Assembly: GCF_002177135.1 (NCBI RefSeq)
Contig: NZ_MWPH01000002.1
Location: 930,001-994,000 of the forward strand
Direction: 5' to 3'
Length of the DNA: 64,000 bases
Source: Natronolimnobius baerhuensis
GTDB lineage: Archaea > Halobacteriota > Halobacteria > Halobacteriales > Natrialbaceae
Shown here one piece after another: positions 8,898 through 17,443 of this stretch. The position numbers and the translations under genes were made by a program. Numbering within the stretch: the first letter of the stretch is position 1; each line of letters opens with the position of its first letter. The notes under the pieces were generated by a model. That model ran no database searches. It was given only the letters and a program-made list of their open reading frames with translations, and was not told where the DNA came from.

Positions 8898-10559
8898 ATG
8901 CCGGAGCATAACGCGACGTCGATTGGCAGTTGGGAGCGACTCACTCCCGAGGAGACGAGACAGGGGATCCAAACAGCCGCCGCGGAGATGGGCGGACTCG
9001 TTCGGAGCACGCTTGGCCCAGTCGGTGTCGACAAGATGGTTGTCCGCCGAATGGACGACGACCGACTGCGCACGTTCGTCACGAACGATGGGGTCGCGAT
9101 TTTAGAGGAGTTCGAAGGCGAGACTGACCACCCAATCGCAAACCAGTTTATCCATCTCGCAGAAGCCCACGAAGACGAACTGGGCGATGGGACCACCACG
9201 ATGACCCTGCTCGCAAGCGAACTCGTGACCGCAGGTGTCGACCTCATCGAAGAGGGCGTTCCACCTGCAGCCGTCGTCGACGGGTTCTCAATCGGTGCCC
9301 AGCGAACCCTCGAGGTCTGGAACGAGATTGGCATCCCGCTTGCAGATACCGATCAGCCGATGACCCGCAGTTCCTTCGATGAATCCCGACTCGAGCAGAT
9401 CGCCCACTGCGGGATGACCAACGGACGGACTGGCGAATGGCACCTCGAGGAACTGTCGAGCGACGTCGTCGAGGCAGTGCTTCGCGCGTGGGAGCCACAG
9501 CGCGGAACGGTCCATCTTGGCTACGTCTCAATCGAGGCAATTCCCGGCGGAGATGCCGGTGCCTCGGAGTTGATCCCTGGCACGCTCCACCCCTACGAGC
9601 CAATGGCCGGCGAGCAACACCTCCCAGTCGACGGGGGCATCCTCGTCATCGAAGGCTCACTCAAGCCACGGTCGATCCGGGCCAATGTCTCGATCAGCGG
9701 CGACTACAGCAACTCACTCGGCGGCCTCGGCGACGACGCCAGCGCAATCGCAGACGCACTTGCCCAGTCGAACGCCAGCGCCGTCTTCGTCGCCGATGAT
9801 GTGACTGACGCAATCGCGACTGAACTCGCCGCCCGCGGAATCGTCTGCTTCCGAAACGTCAAGGAGTCGGATCTCGAGCGACTCTCGCGGGTGACTGGCG
9901 CAACGATCCGTGGTCCTGTCACGCCGACGGCCCCCGCATCCATCGACGACTGTGGCCGCGGAAATATCCGACTCCGCGACGCCGAAGGCGACAAAACCTG
10001 GCTCGAGGTGACTGCGCCCCCAGAATCCGAGCCACGAAGCGTCGGGCTGGTCGTTCGCGGCGGCACCGAAAGCGCAGCCGCCGAGACACGGCGGCGGATC
10101 AAAGTCGGCCTCAACGCGGTTCGCGCTGCGATTAAGCGGCCGGTTGCACTCCCCGGCGGTGGCGCAGCCGAACTCGAGGCGGCCCGTGCGGTCTCCGAAC
10201 TCGCACCGAAATTCGATGGCCGCGAGCAACTCGCCATTGAACGGTTTGCCGAAATTCTCGAGTCATTGCCGCGGACGCTCGCGCGAAACGCAGCGCATGA
10301 CCCAATCGATGCACTGACTGACCTACGCGCACGTCACGACGCTGGGCACGTGCGAGCGGGGATCGACGCGAACGGCCGACTCGTTGACGACGTTGTGGCC
10401 GAAAGCGATGCACTCGATGCCCAACTCGTTCGAACGAGTAGTCTGACACGCAGCATCGAGTTTGCGAACTCACTGTTGACGATTGATGGAGCCATTTTCA
10501 ACACCGCCCCGCCGTTCGATCCTGAAGATCTGCCGACGCCTAGACGAGGAATGCGATAA
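8898..10559 (+). CDS. divergent group II chaperonin (thermosome/TCP-1 family) paralogue
   Basis: A 553-residue chaperonin-family protein. The N-terminal equatorial domain has the nucleotide motifs LGPVGVDKM, TNDGVAIL and GDGTTT, the last with the catalytic aspartate retained. The C-terminal equatorial half keeps LPGGGAAELEAARAV and a LLTIDGAI segment corresponding to the usual LRIDDVI. The apical domain is poorly conserved, and the C-terminus lacks the Gly/Met-rich tail of main thermosome subunits. It is probably a specialised paralogue rather than the housekeeping thermosome. Its 3' end overlaps the opposing Yip1-like gene by 20 bp, and it splits the sugar importer locus. Confidence 0.88.
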   Translation: MPEHNATSIGSWERLTPEETRQGIQTAAAEMGGLVRSTLGPVGVDKMVVRRMDDDRLRTFVTNDGVAILEEFEGETDHPIANQFIHLAEAHEDELGDGTTTMTLLASELVTAGVDLIEEGVPPAAVVDGFSIGAQRTLEVWNEIGIPLADTDQPMTRSSFDESRLEQIAHCGMTNGRTGEWHLEELSSDVVEAVLRAWEPQRGTVHLGYVSIEAIPGGDAGASELIPGTLHPYEPMAGEQHLPVDGGILVIEGSLKPRSIRANVSISGDYSNSLGGLGDDASAIADALAQSNASAVFVADDVTDAIATELAARGIVCFRNVKESDLERLSRVTGATIRGPVTPTAPASIDDCGRGNIRLRDAEGDKTWLEVTAPPESEPRSVGLVVRGGTESAAAETRRRIKVGLNAVRAAIKRPVALPGGGAAELEAARAVSELAPKFDGREQLAIERFAEILESLPRTLARNAAHDPIDALTDLRARHDAGHVRAGIDANGRLVDDVVAESDALDAQLVRTSSLTRSIEFANSLLTIDGAIFNTAPPFDPEDLPTPRRGMR

Positions 10560-11223
10560 GTACGCCGGCGAGCGTGACAGGCAACACGCTCGCAACACTT
10601 CGTTTTTCGTCGATTTCGTACAGGTGCTGAACGATTGGCAACATGAGGAAGCCGGTGATGATCCACCCGGCAGCCTTCAGAATCTGGACGACGTGCATCT
10701 GTGGTGTGTCGTGGACGAACGAGTAGGCAGTCGTCGCGAACTCGCTGAAGTCATCGCCGTTTTCGACAGCCACCTGTGCCCCTTCAGCCGGGGCAGTGAC
10801 GGTCAGAATAATAACAGACCCAAGAAGGAAGATCGGAGCGAAAATCGCGGTCAGATAGCCCCCGAACTTGAACGTGTCAAACGCTAAATCGTGTTTCGAG
10901 GAGAAGAACCCGGCAATGACGCCGATCAGTCCGAAGTAGACGAACCACGAGAAAATGACGATAAACGTCCCAAAGAACAGACTCACCGCGAGTGCGGCCG
11001 GCCACCAGGTGAAAAAGTATCCCTCTGTGATGACAAATGGATCACTCATGTACTCGAAAACGCCTCGCGCAAGCGAGTGCAACGCAACGCCAAACAGCGC
11101 TGGAAGCCACCCATACTGTCGGACAACATCGATCATCGCCGAAATAGTGTCTGCACCCAGCAGTTCGCGCCATGGCTGAAGTATCGTCCAGTCCGACGTG
11201 CTGGAACTCGCGCGCTGGCTCAT
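10540..11223 (-). CDS. YIP1-family integral membrane protein
   Basis: A 227-residue protein with five or so hydrophobic segments and the look of the Yip1 domain family (LHSLARGVFEY near the first helix, FGGYLTAIFAPIF in the middle, ending in a hydrophobic helix). Function unknown. It is convergent and tail-overlapping with the chaperonin gene and follows the importer ATPase by 48 bp on the same strand, so it may be co-transcribed with it. Confidence 0.75.
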   Translation of the reverse strand: MSQRASSSTSDWTILQPWRELLGADTISAMIDVVRQYGWLPALFGVALHSLARGVFEYMSDPFVITEGYFFTWWPAALAVSLFFGTFIVIFSWFVYFGLIGVIAGFFSSKHDLAFDTFKFGGYLTAIFAPIFLLGSVIILTVTAPAEGAQVAVENGDDFSEFATTAYSFVHDTPQMHVVQILKAAGWIITGFLMLPIVQHLYEIDEKRSVASVLPVTLAGVLIAFLV

Positions 11224-11271
11224 ACTCGCACCTGCGCCCTATCGGCAAAAAAGATGGCGTTTAGTGGCGAG

Positions 11272-12477
11272 TTAGGCTGTCGGCGGTTCCTCCTGTTCCT
11301 CTCTGACGACGTGTTCGATATTTGCGCCAGTGTTCGCATCGAAGAGGTCCGCCTGCTCGAGGCTGAGGTCTAGATACACTTCGTGGGCGTCGGCCGAAAT
11401 CGACTCGGGATCGATGAACGCCTTTCGTTCGGCGACTTCACCCTCCGGCGAGGCCTCGTCCTCGAGTGCAGCAGCATCACCCGAGACGAGGCTGTCGTCG
11501 TCTGTCTCGCTCTCGAGTGTGAAGTACAGAAGGTCACGTGCGCCAAGCGGTTCGATGATGTCAATGTATGCGTTGACGTGGTCCTCGCCGCTCGTTCGAC
11601 TGACGTTGACGTGCTCAGGGCGGATGCCGAGTTTGAGATCCGTTGCGCCAACGGCTTCGATCTGTTGGGCACGCTCGGCATCGATTGGAATGTTGATGTC
11701 ACCTGTCAGTCGACCGCCGTTGTCGGTCGCTTCGTACGTGACGTCGAAGATGTTCATCGATGGACTCCCGATGAACTGCGCGACGAACAGGTTGTGTGGG
11801 TCGTTGTAGACTTCACGCGGTGTACCGACCTGCTGTAGTTCACCGTGATTGAGAATCGCGATCCGGTCGGACATCGTCATCGCTTCCTCCTGATCGTGGG
11901 TCACGTAGATCGTCGTCGTATCGAGTTCCTTCTGGATGCGCTGGAGTTCCGTCCGCATGTGCTTGCGGAGTTTGGCGTCGAGATTCGACAGTGGCTCGTC
12001 AAAGAGGAACACTGCGGGTTCACGAACGATTGCCCGACCGGTCGCAACACGCTGTTGTTGGCCGCCCGAGAGCTGTTTCGGCCGATCATCGAGCAGTTCT
12101 GGAATTCCCATCAGTTCGGCGGCGTCCTCGACACGGTCGTAAATCGCCTCATCGGGCAGGTCAGTCGACCGCTTCAGCCCGAACGCCATGTTCTCGCGAA
12201 CGCTGAGGTGCGGATACAGCGCGTAACTCTGGAACACCATCGCGATGTCGCGATGGCGAGGCGGGAGCATGTTGACGACCTCATCACCGATTGCAATTGT
12301 CCCCCCCGAAATGTCCTCGAGTCCCGCGACCATCCGAAGGAGCGTCGATTTCCCGGACCCACTCGGTCCGACCAGTGTGAGAAACTCACCACTTTGAATT
12401 GTCAGGTTGAAGTCCTCGACAGCGACAATATCACCATCGTACACCTTCGTCACGTTCTCGAAATTGATCGAACTCAT
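11272..12477 (-). CDS. sugar ABC importer ATPase (UgpC/MsmX type)
   Basis: ATPase of the carbohydrate uptake (CUT1) type, 401 residues. Walker A GPSGSGKST is at 37-45, the signature LSGGQ at 136-140, Walker B VFLFDE at 156-161, and the switch histidine is in YVTHDQEEA. After the ATPase domain (about 235 residues) comes a TOBE-type domain with an acidic insertion near residues 320-350. It is separated by about 4 kb from the permease genes it should serve; a shared ATPase for several importers is also possible, as known for MsmX. Confidence 0.95.
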   Translation of the reverse strand: MSSINFENVTKVYDGDIVAVEDFNLTIQSGEFLTLVGPSGSGKSTLLRMVAGLEDISGGTIAIGDEVVNMLPPRHRDIAMVFQSYALYPHLSVRENMAFGLKRSTDLPDEAIYDRVEDAAELMGIPELLDDRPKQLSGGQQQRVATGRAIVREPAVFLFDEPLSNLDAKLRKHMRTELQRIQKELDTTTIYVTHDQEEAMTMSDRIAILNHGELQQVGTPREVYNDPHNLFVAQFIGSPSMNIFDVTYEATDNGGRLTGDINIPIDAERAQQIEAVGATDLKLGIRPEHVNVSRTSGEDHVNAYIDIIEPLGARDLLYFTLESETDDDSLVSGDAAALEDEASPEGEVAERKAFIDPESISADAHEVYLDLSLEQADLFDANTGANIEHVVREEQEEPPTA

Positions 12478-12502
12478 TGGTACACACGTTCGAAAGCAAA
12501 AG

Positions 12503-12510
12503 ATAATATT
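12503..12510 (-). promoter_or_regulatory. TATA box of the ATPase gene
   Basis: AATATTAT on the minus strand, centred 30 bp from the ATG at 12477, indicating a leaderless transcript. It sits in a 225-bp divergent promoter region shared with the isomerase gene. Confidence 0.6.
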
Positions 12511-12667
12511 CTTTGGGGTGGGTTCCGATGGTAATTGACTCGAGTAAATCGACAGTGATCAACGACTGGAACCCGAGAACCGACGAAATCCCATATTCAT
12601 CAGTACAGCATCACTTCTTCGCTAGCAAGCGCCGTCGACCTCACAGTCAGTCACAGTTGTTGTATAC

Positions 12668-12676
12668 ACTTATGTG
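12668..12676 (+). promoter_or_regulatory. TATA-like element of the isomerase gene
   Basis: ACTTATGTG centred about 31 bp before the ATG at 12703; the preceding TGTATACA is self-complementary and could be an operator. Confidence 0.5.
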
Positions 12677-12702
12677 TCAGGACACCGCACCACACAGTAC
12701 CG

Positions 12703-13668
12703 ATGAACGTTGGTGTACTTACGGCGCCCCTGTATGACCAGTCAGTCGAAGAAGCAATCGAATATTTAGACAGCATCGGCGTCGACGCCATCGAACTCGG
12801 CTGTGGTGGCTTCGTCGGCGACGAACACCTGAGCACGGACGCTCTGGACGACGAAGAGACCCAGGCCGAACTACTCGAGGCCGTCGACCAGTACGACATG
12901 GAGATTAGCGCACTGGCGACGCACAACAACCCGATTCACCCCGACGACGAGAAAGCTGCCGAAGATGACCAGCAACTTCGAGACGCTATTGCACTCGCTG
13001 GCCAACTCGATGTCGATGCAGTCACCTGTTTCTCCGGACTGCCCGGCGGGAGTCCGAACGACGAGACGCCGAACTGGATCACCGCCCCCTGGCCGCCCGA
13101 GCATCTCGAGGCACTCGAGTATCAGTGGGAGGTCGGTATCGACTACTGGAGCGAGATCAACGATCTCGCCGAGGAACACGACGTCGATATCGGGATCGAG
13201 ATGCATCCAAACATGCTCGTGTACGAGCCTGACGGAATGCTCAAACTTCGCCGGGAAGCAGGCGACCGAATCGGGGCAAACTTCGATCCCTCACACCTGT
13301 ACTGGCAGGGCATCGACGTGACCGAGGCAATTCGGATGCTCGGCGAGGAAGACGCAATTCATCACTTCCACGCCAAAGACACCAAGGTCTACGACGCCAA
13401 CGCCCGCACGAAAGGCGTTCTCGACACCGCACCGTACACCGAGGAAGCCGACCGCTCGTGGCTGTTCCGCTCTATCGGCTACGGACACGGCGAAGAACAC
13501 TGGAAAGACGTTGTTTCCACGCTCCGAATGGTCGGCTACGACGGCGCACTCTCAATCGAACACGAAGACTCGCTGACCAGCGGCCGCGAAGGTCTCGAGA
13601 AAGCAGTCGACGTGCTCTCTCGAGCCGTTTTCGAGACGGAACCCGGCGACGCCTACTGGGCCGAGTAG
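12703..13668 (+). CDS. sugar phosphate isomerase/epimerase (xylose isomerase-like TIM barrel)
   Basis: A 321-residue AP-endonuclease/xylose-isomerase-fold enzyme. The expected metal ligands are visible along the barrel: Glu166 in IGIEMHPN, Asp and His in NFDPSHLYW, His in HFHAKD and Glu in SIEHED. It is divergent from the ABC ATPase gene and followed by a Gfo/Idh/MocA oxidoreductase, the pairing seen in inositol-like and unusual-hexose catabolic clusters. The substrate cannot be named. The likely role is processing of the sugar brought in by the importer nearby. Confidence 0.9.
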   Translation: MNVGVLTAPLYDQSVEEAIEYLDSIGVDAIELGCGGFVGDEHLSTDALDDEETQAELLEAVDQYDMEISALATHNNPIHPDDEKAAEDDQQLRDAIALAGQLDVDAVTCFSGLPGGSPNDETPNWITAPWPPEHLEALEYQWEVGIDYWSEINDLAEEHDVDIGIEMHPNMLVYEPDGMLKLRREAGDRIGANFDPSHLYWQGIDVTEAIRMLGEEDAIHHFHAKDTKVYDANARTKGVLDTAPYTEEADRSWLFRSIGYGHGEEHWKDVVSTLRMVGYDGALSIEHEDSLTSGREGLEKAVDVLSRAVFETEPGDAYWAE

Positions 13669-13714
13669 GGACGTCTACGCCACCTCGTTCCGGCCTCGAG
13701 TCCGGCACTCTATT

Positions 13715-13734
13715 CTCGTGACTCGAGTCACGAG
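13715..13734. repeat. perfect 20-bp palindrome between isomerase and oxidoreductase
   Basis: CTCGTGACTCGAGTCACGAG is perfectly self-complementary. It lies 46 bp after the isomerase stop and 43 bp before the oxidoreductase ATG, just upstream of that gene's TATA-like TCTATTTG. It could be an operator or a transcript-end hairpin. Confidence 0.7.
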
Positions 13735-13751
13735 TCGGAATCTATTTGCAG

Positions 13752-13767
13752 TGTGGCAATCGCCACA
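13752..13767. promoter_or_regulatory. inverted repeat at expected transcription start of oxidoreductase
   Basis: TGTGGCAATCGCCACA has perfect 6-bp arms around AATC and lies between a TATA-like TCTATTTG (about 13740-13747) and the ATG at 13778. A repressor bound here would block transcription. Confidence 0.5.
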
Positions 13768-13777
13768 TAGACAATCG

Positions 13778-14869
13778 ATGACATACGACATTATCCAGGT
13801 CGGAACCGGCGGACAGGGCGGACGCTGGTGTACCGAGTATCTCCCGCCGAACGTCGAGAACGGGCGTCTCAACGTCGTCGCCGCAGTCGATACGGACGAA
13901 TCGGCGCTGGCAAACGCCAAATCGGGGCTTGGATTGAGCGACGATCAGTGTTATACCGATGCCGAGACTGCCTTTCAGGAACAGGATGCCGACTGCTGTG
14001 CAATCGTCGTCCCACCCCAGTTCCACGAAGACATCGTTGATGCCGCACTCGCACACGACCTGCACATTCTCTCGGAGAAACCCATCGCGGACACGCTTGA
14101 GGCGGCCGTCCGAATCGCAAAAAAGGTCGAGCGCGCAGGCAAGAAAATGGGCGTGACGATGAGCCATCGGTTCGACCGCGATAAGACAACATTACGGCGG
14201 GAACTTCGGACAGGCAACCACGGTCCACTTGACTATCTGATGCTTCGGTTTACGTGTAATTGCCGCTCGTACGGGAGTTGGGGCGCGTTCCGGCACGATA
14301 TCGAGGATACGCTCCTGATCGAAGGTGGTGTCCACCACCTCGATATTCTTGCCGACCTCGCAGACGCACGTTGTGAGACGATCTACGCCCAGACATGGCT
14401 CCCCGAGTGGGGCGAGTACGCTGGCGACGCACAGGCGCTCGTCAATATGACGTTCGAAAACGGGACACGAGCAGTGTACGAAGGCGCAAAGACGAACGCC
14501 GTCGCACTCAACGGCTGGGGGAACGAATACATCCGCGCCGAATGCCGTGACTCCACGCTCGTCCTCGACGAACGTGACCTCGAGCAGTACGAATACGATC
14601 CGGCCGCTGAACCACAGTTGACTGACGGCGCCGACGACAGTGCAGCCGATTCAATTGCGCTCTCGACTGATGGGCCATGGGCTAACACGTGGCTCATCGA
14701 GCAGTTCGTCGACTGGCTCGACGGTGGCGAGCCGATGGCGACGAACGTCCAAGACAATTTGCAGTCAATGGCACTCATCGAGGCCGCAATCCAGAGCAGT
14801 ACCACCGGCGAGCCCGTGGCCGTGCAGGAACTACTCGAGGAGACGACCCGACGCGTTTCACTCGAGTAA
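13778..14869 (+). CDS. Gfo/Idh/MocA family oxidoreductase
   Basis: NAD(P)-dependent sugar or inositol dehydrogenase family, 363 residues. The N-terminal Rossmann motif is GTGGQGGRW (residues 9-17) and the family's EKPI signature is at 100-103, followed by the C-terminal beta-sheet domain with GGVHHLD. The ATG at 13778 is used because the upstream in-frame extension would run through the promoter and operator-like repeat. Together with the isomerase and the ABC importer it forms a likely carbohydrate catabolic unit. Confidence 0.93.
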   Translation: MTYDIIQVGTGGQGGRWCTEYLPPNVENGRLNVVAAVDTDESALANAKSGLGLSDDQCYTDAETAFQEQDADCCAIVVPPQFHEDIVDAALAHDLHILSEKPIADTLEAAVRIAKKVERAGKKMGVTMSHRFDRDKTTLRRELRTGNHGPLDYLMLRFTCNCRSYGSWGAFRHDIEDTLLIEGGVHHLDILADLADARCETIYAQTWLPEWGEYAGDAQALVNMTFENGTRAVYEGAKTNAVALNGWGNEYIRAECRDSTLVLDERDLEQYEYDPAAEPQLTDGADDSAADSIALSTDGPWANTWLIEQFVDWLDGGEPMATNVQDNLQSMALIEAAIQSSTTGEPVAVQELLEETTRRVSLE

Positions 14870-14896
14870 TTCGAGGGTGCTACCGGTGTTAGACGG

Positions 14897-14902
14897 TTTT
14901 TT
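14897..14902 (+). terminator. T-tract after the oxidoreductase gene
   Basis: A run of six T 27 bp after the stop codon, in a stretch that turns AT-rich; archaeal termination often occurs at such tracts. Confidence 0.4.
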
Positions 14903-15428
14903 GTGCCGATTTTATTATAGACGACAGAACAGTACAAGAGGGCTGCCAGGGACGATACAGGACTGAAAGAAAACAACAATTGTTGTGAATATTCAGGCAA
15001 TAATAGTGGATGTACACTATGTAATCAGCAACTACTATTGTACTCAACAATTTTGGTGGGCGAGAGGCACGTTCTCGACAATTACGGGCATACTTCCGTA
15101 AATGCAGTGACTAAAACTGTACTGTTTTTTCGCAATCGTTTGTTGAAATCTGTGATTTGGTCTCATTGTCCATAGAATATATGCACTAGGTATGTCTCTG
15201 TTAAAAAGCACCCCCTCTCGAGTAAGTCAGATCCAACACAGAGGACGCATCCACAACTGAACACAGTTGGTTCGAGAGAGAACAGTGATGGGAACGCTCG
15301 ACACAGACCGTCTGGATGGCTCACTGCGGTAAAAAAGCCATTCGACGAAGAGCGCACACTGAGAGTCGCCTCGAGAAGCAACGACTCAGTAAGGACATGC
15401 TACTGGAACGATAGGAGCCACTGCAAGT
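14903..15428. other. gene-free AT-richer region
   Basis: No coding region is supported. It holds a perfect 14-bp palindrome ACAACAATTGTTGT near 14976-14989 and a degenerate partial end of the MITE-like element (15410-15427, GATAGGAGCCACTGCAA) directly before the full copy. Confidence 0.5.
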
Positions 15429-15513
15429 GATAGTGGCCACTGAAAGTCAGTGCACATCTGATCGCCAGACGGATTGGCGATTAGTATGTAAATCGGTTCA
15501 GTTGGTACGATAG
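15429..15513. repeat. MITE-like palindromic element, copy 1
   Basis: About 85 bp. The left arm begins GATAGTGGCCACTGAAAG and reaches CTGATCGCC; the right arm read in reverse complement begins CTATCGTACCAACTGAA and reaches CTAATCGCC. Related copies are at 38807-38962 and 44539-44622. No coding capacity. Confidence 0.75.
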
Positions 15514-15544
15514 TGCCAGAACGGAGTCTCGAGAGCGTTGTCTG

Positions 15545-15946
15545 TTAGTCGGTACGGGGTGCAATGACGTTGTCTGGTCGGATACGCAGAATCACTCGCT
15601 CGGTTTCAATCGGCATCTCGTAGGCCGACCCCGTGTATCGTCTCGCGAGTTCGTCGATATGATCACGGGCACCGTCGGTCGTAATCTCGGTTACTTCACC
15701 GATAACAGAGAGATACTCGTAGGGGTTTTCGGGATCGACCATACTCAGTCCGACTGCAGGGGTCGAACGGACGTTTTGCTCTTTCTGTCGACCGCGTTCT
15801 GTGTTGACCAATAGTCGATCTGCCTCCGGGTCGTAGTCGATCCAGACTGGCGTCACATGGGGTGCTCCACTTGGGGTTACCGTCCCAAAGTGGGCGAACG
15901 TTTCTTTCTCGAACAACTCGTGGAGGGAGTCGGGAATCGATGACAT
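15545..15946 (-). CDS. pyridoxamine 5'-phosphate oxidase-fold (PPOX class) oxidoreductase, probably F420- or FMN-dependent
   Basis: A 133-residue split-barrel flavin/F420-binding protein. Features of the PPOX class are visible: an N-terminal helix, FGTVTPSGAPHVTPVWIDYD strand pair (described here only by its ends FGTV and WIDYD), then LLVNTERGRQKEQN, the typical cofactor-contact segment, and YLSVIGEVTEI. The length fits the short F420-type subgroup. It is a single gene; the reduced substrate is unknown. Confidence 0.85.
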   Translation of the reverse strand: MSSIPDSLHELFEKETFAHFGTVTPSGAPHVTPVWIDYDPEADRLLVNTERGRQKEQNVRSTPAVGLSMVDPENPYEYLSVIGEVTEITTDGARDHIDELARRYTGSAYEMPIETERVILRIRPDNVIAPRTD

Positions 15947-15981
15947 ACTACAGCCATTGCGCTATGTCGTCTTTTGTCTAG

Positions 15982-16113
15982 GGGAGACCGCGTTCACTCA
16001 CGGCTCACTTCGTTTACCGTCTGCTCACGGGCACGAGTGCCCGTTCGCTTTTCCGCGGTTCTCACTCACTACGTTCGCTCCGAACCGCGTACTCGTTCCG
16101 AACCGCGTCTCCC
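15982..16113. repeat. intergenic repeat bounded by 7-bp inverted arms
   Basis: Bounded by GGGAGAC (15982-15988) and GTCTCCC (16107-16113). Inside, 16042-16089 matches 38870-38917 at 44 of 48 positions; the latter is the core of the MITE-like element copy 2. The shared segment is itself partly palindromic (GCGGTTC...GAACCGC). Confidence 0.7.
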
Positions 16114-16130
16114 AAATCGCGCGCACGTGG

Positions 16131-16517
16131 TCACAGATCACGCAACCGAATCCCATCCTGAACAAGTCGGGCGTTTCGCTCCCGCTCGAGATGGGGAGCC
16201 AAGTCGTCGTGTTCGTACAACTGGGCGATGATATCGGCGTACAGCGTCCGCCACGTCAGGGCATAGACCGGCGATTGTCCCCATGCACGGAGTTCGGGGA
16301 CGAGTTGGTCGTACGTCTCGTATCGGTCCTCGAAACGGTCGATTGCCTCGAGAACGCGACTGGCTGCCTCGCGGTCGTCATCGGCCGCAGCCACGGCCTG
16401 ATTCAATTTTCGTTCCCAATCAGCAACAGCAGTCTGCATATCCGCTGCCGTCCCCGGTTCATCGTCTGGCAAGCGCTCGAGGAGTGGTTCTGGAACACCA
16501 AGTGAGAGTTCGTCCAT
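16131..16517 (-). CDS. unrecognised haloarchaeal protein
   Basis: A 128-residue acidic, largely helical soluble protein with no signal peptide or membrane segment. Features include a helix near WERKLNQAVAAADDDREAASRVL and a Trp-rich centre (RAWGQSPVYALTWRTLYAD, positions about 82-100). No family recognised. Its coding character is supported by acidic composition and third-position GC like its neighbours. Confidence 0.65.
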   Translation of the reverse strand: MDELSLGVPEPLLERLPDDEPGTAADMQTAVADWERKLNQAVAAADDDREAASRVLEAIDRFEDRYETYDQLVPELRAWGQSPVYALTWRTLYADIIAQLYEHDDLAPHLERERNARLVQDGIRLRDL

Positions 16518-16984
16518 ACCTCACGTATCGGAGCCACTGATAAGAAACCTGCTGGCTCCGTGAGTATCCAATTTTATATCGCAATATAGAGTTTATTTGG
16601 ACAGGGGACGAACAGAGTAGCAACCAGCATAAGACAGCATATGTGAGAGTCCGGAAATACAGAAAACCCGAACGACAGCGTATAGAGCACCACATTTATA
16701 CCCGACAATCAAGTTGTCCATAGCAGTGAACATGGCTACGGCTGCTCCGGGAGGACAACCTCGATTACGTCCGACTCGAGGTGTCTACTGCGGTCACCAC
16801 TCAGTCCCAGCGGGGACCAACCAGTCGTGGCGCAGGCACTCGAGTCCAACAGGGAGACCCGTAAACTGGACTCGAGCGGTCGAGGTAGCTCCACACCGTA
16901 CTCGAGCCACAAGTCGACTGGGAACAGCGAGTAACGTGACTGGCAGGCAGCATACCCAACTGATGGGAGACGACTAATACGACT
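16518..16984. other. 467-bp upstream region of the response regulator operon
   Basis: No supported gene. A TATA-like ATTTATAC lies near 16693-16700, far (about 285 bp) from the response regulator start, so a long leader or an unseen small RNA is possible. Arg-rich readings here are not convincing proteins. Confidence 0.4.
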
Positions 16985-17443
16985 ATGAATGCAGAATCCG
17001 GGACGGCAGAGGGAGCACAGATTTTGCTCGTTGAGGATAACCCGGGTGATGTTCGGCTCACGAAAGAGGCGTTCAAACAGGGACGCATCGAAAATGATCT
17101 CTATGTCGTCTCTGATGGGACTGAGGCGCTCGAATTTCTCACACAGGAACACGAATACAGCGATGCCCCACGGCCGGATCTGATCCTGCTCGATCTCAAT
17201 CTCCCGCGAACTGACGGCGAAGAGGTACTCCTCGAGTTAAAGGCAGATCCAGAGTTGCGGTCGATTCCGGTCATCGTACTCACGAGTTCGCGTGCCGAAG
17301 AGGACATCGCACGGTCGTATGAACTACACGCGAATGCATACCTCACGAAACCGGTCGATCCGGACGAGTTCATCGAAACCGTTCGTGCGTTCGAGGAGTT
17401 CTGGTTTTCTGTCGTCCGGTTACCCCCAGAGGTCGAAAAGTAA
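16985..17443 (+). CDS. single-domain response regulator (Rcp1-like)
   Basis: A 152-residue stand-alone receiver domain. The acidic pocket EDNPGD is near residues 17-22, the phospho-acceptor aspartate is in [11 protein letters not shown] (about residue 63), and the conserved Thr and Lys are in VLTSS and YLTKPVD. The form with [10 protein letters not shown] and a C-terminal FWF helix is typical of Rcp1-like receivers paired with haloarchaeal sensor kinases. Its TAA overlaps the ATG of the next gene by one base (TAATG), so the two are translationally coupled. No cognate kinase is in the window. Confidence 0.92.
   Translation: MNAESGTAEGAQILLVEDNPGDVRLTKEAFKQGRIENDLYVVSDGTEALEFLTQEHEYSDAPRPDLILLDLNLPRTDGEEVLLELKADPELRSIPVIVLTSSRAEEDIARSYELHANAYLTKPVDPDEFIETVRAFEEFWFSVVRLPPEVEK

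Noticed and set aside
11844-12534. Plus-strand reading over the ABC ATPase
   Set aside because: It is the shadow of a gene with intact Walker A, signature and Walker B motifs on the other strand.
16732-16977. Arg-rich 82-residue reading upstream of the response regulator
   Set aside because: Basic composition is unlike haloarchaeal proteins and there is no TATA or neighbour support.
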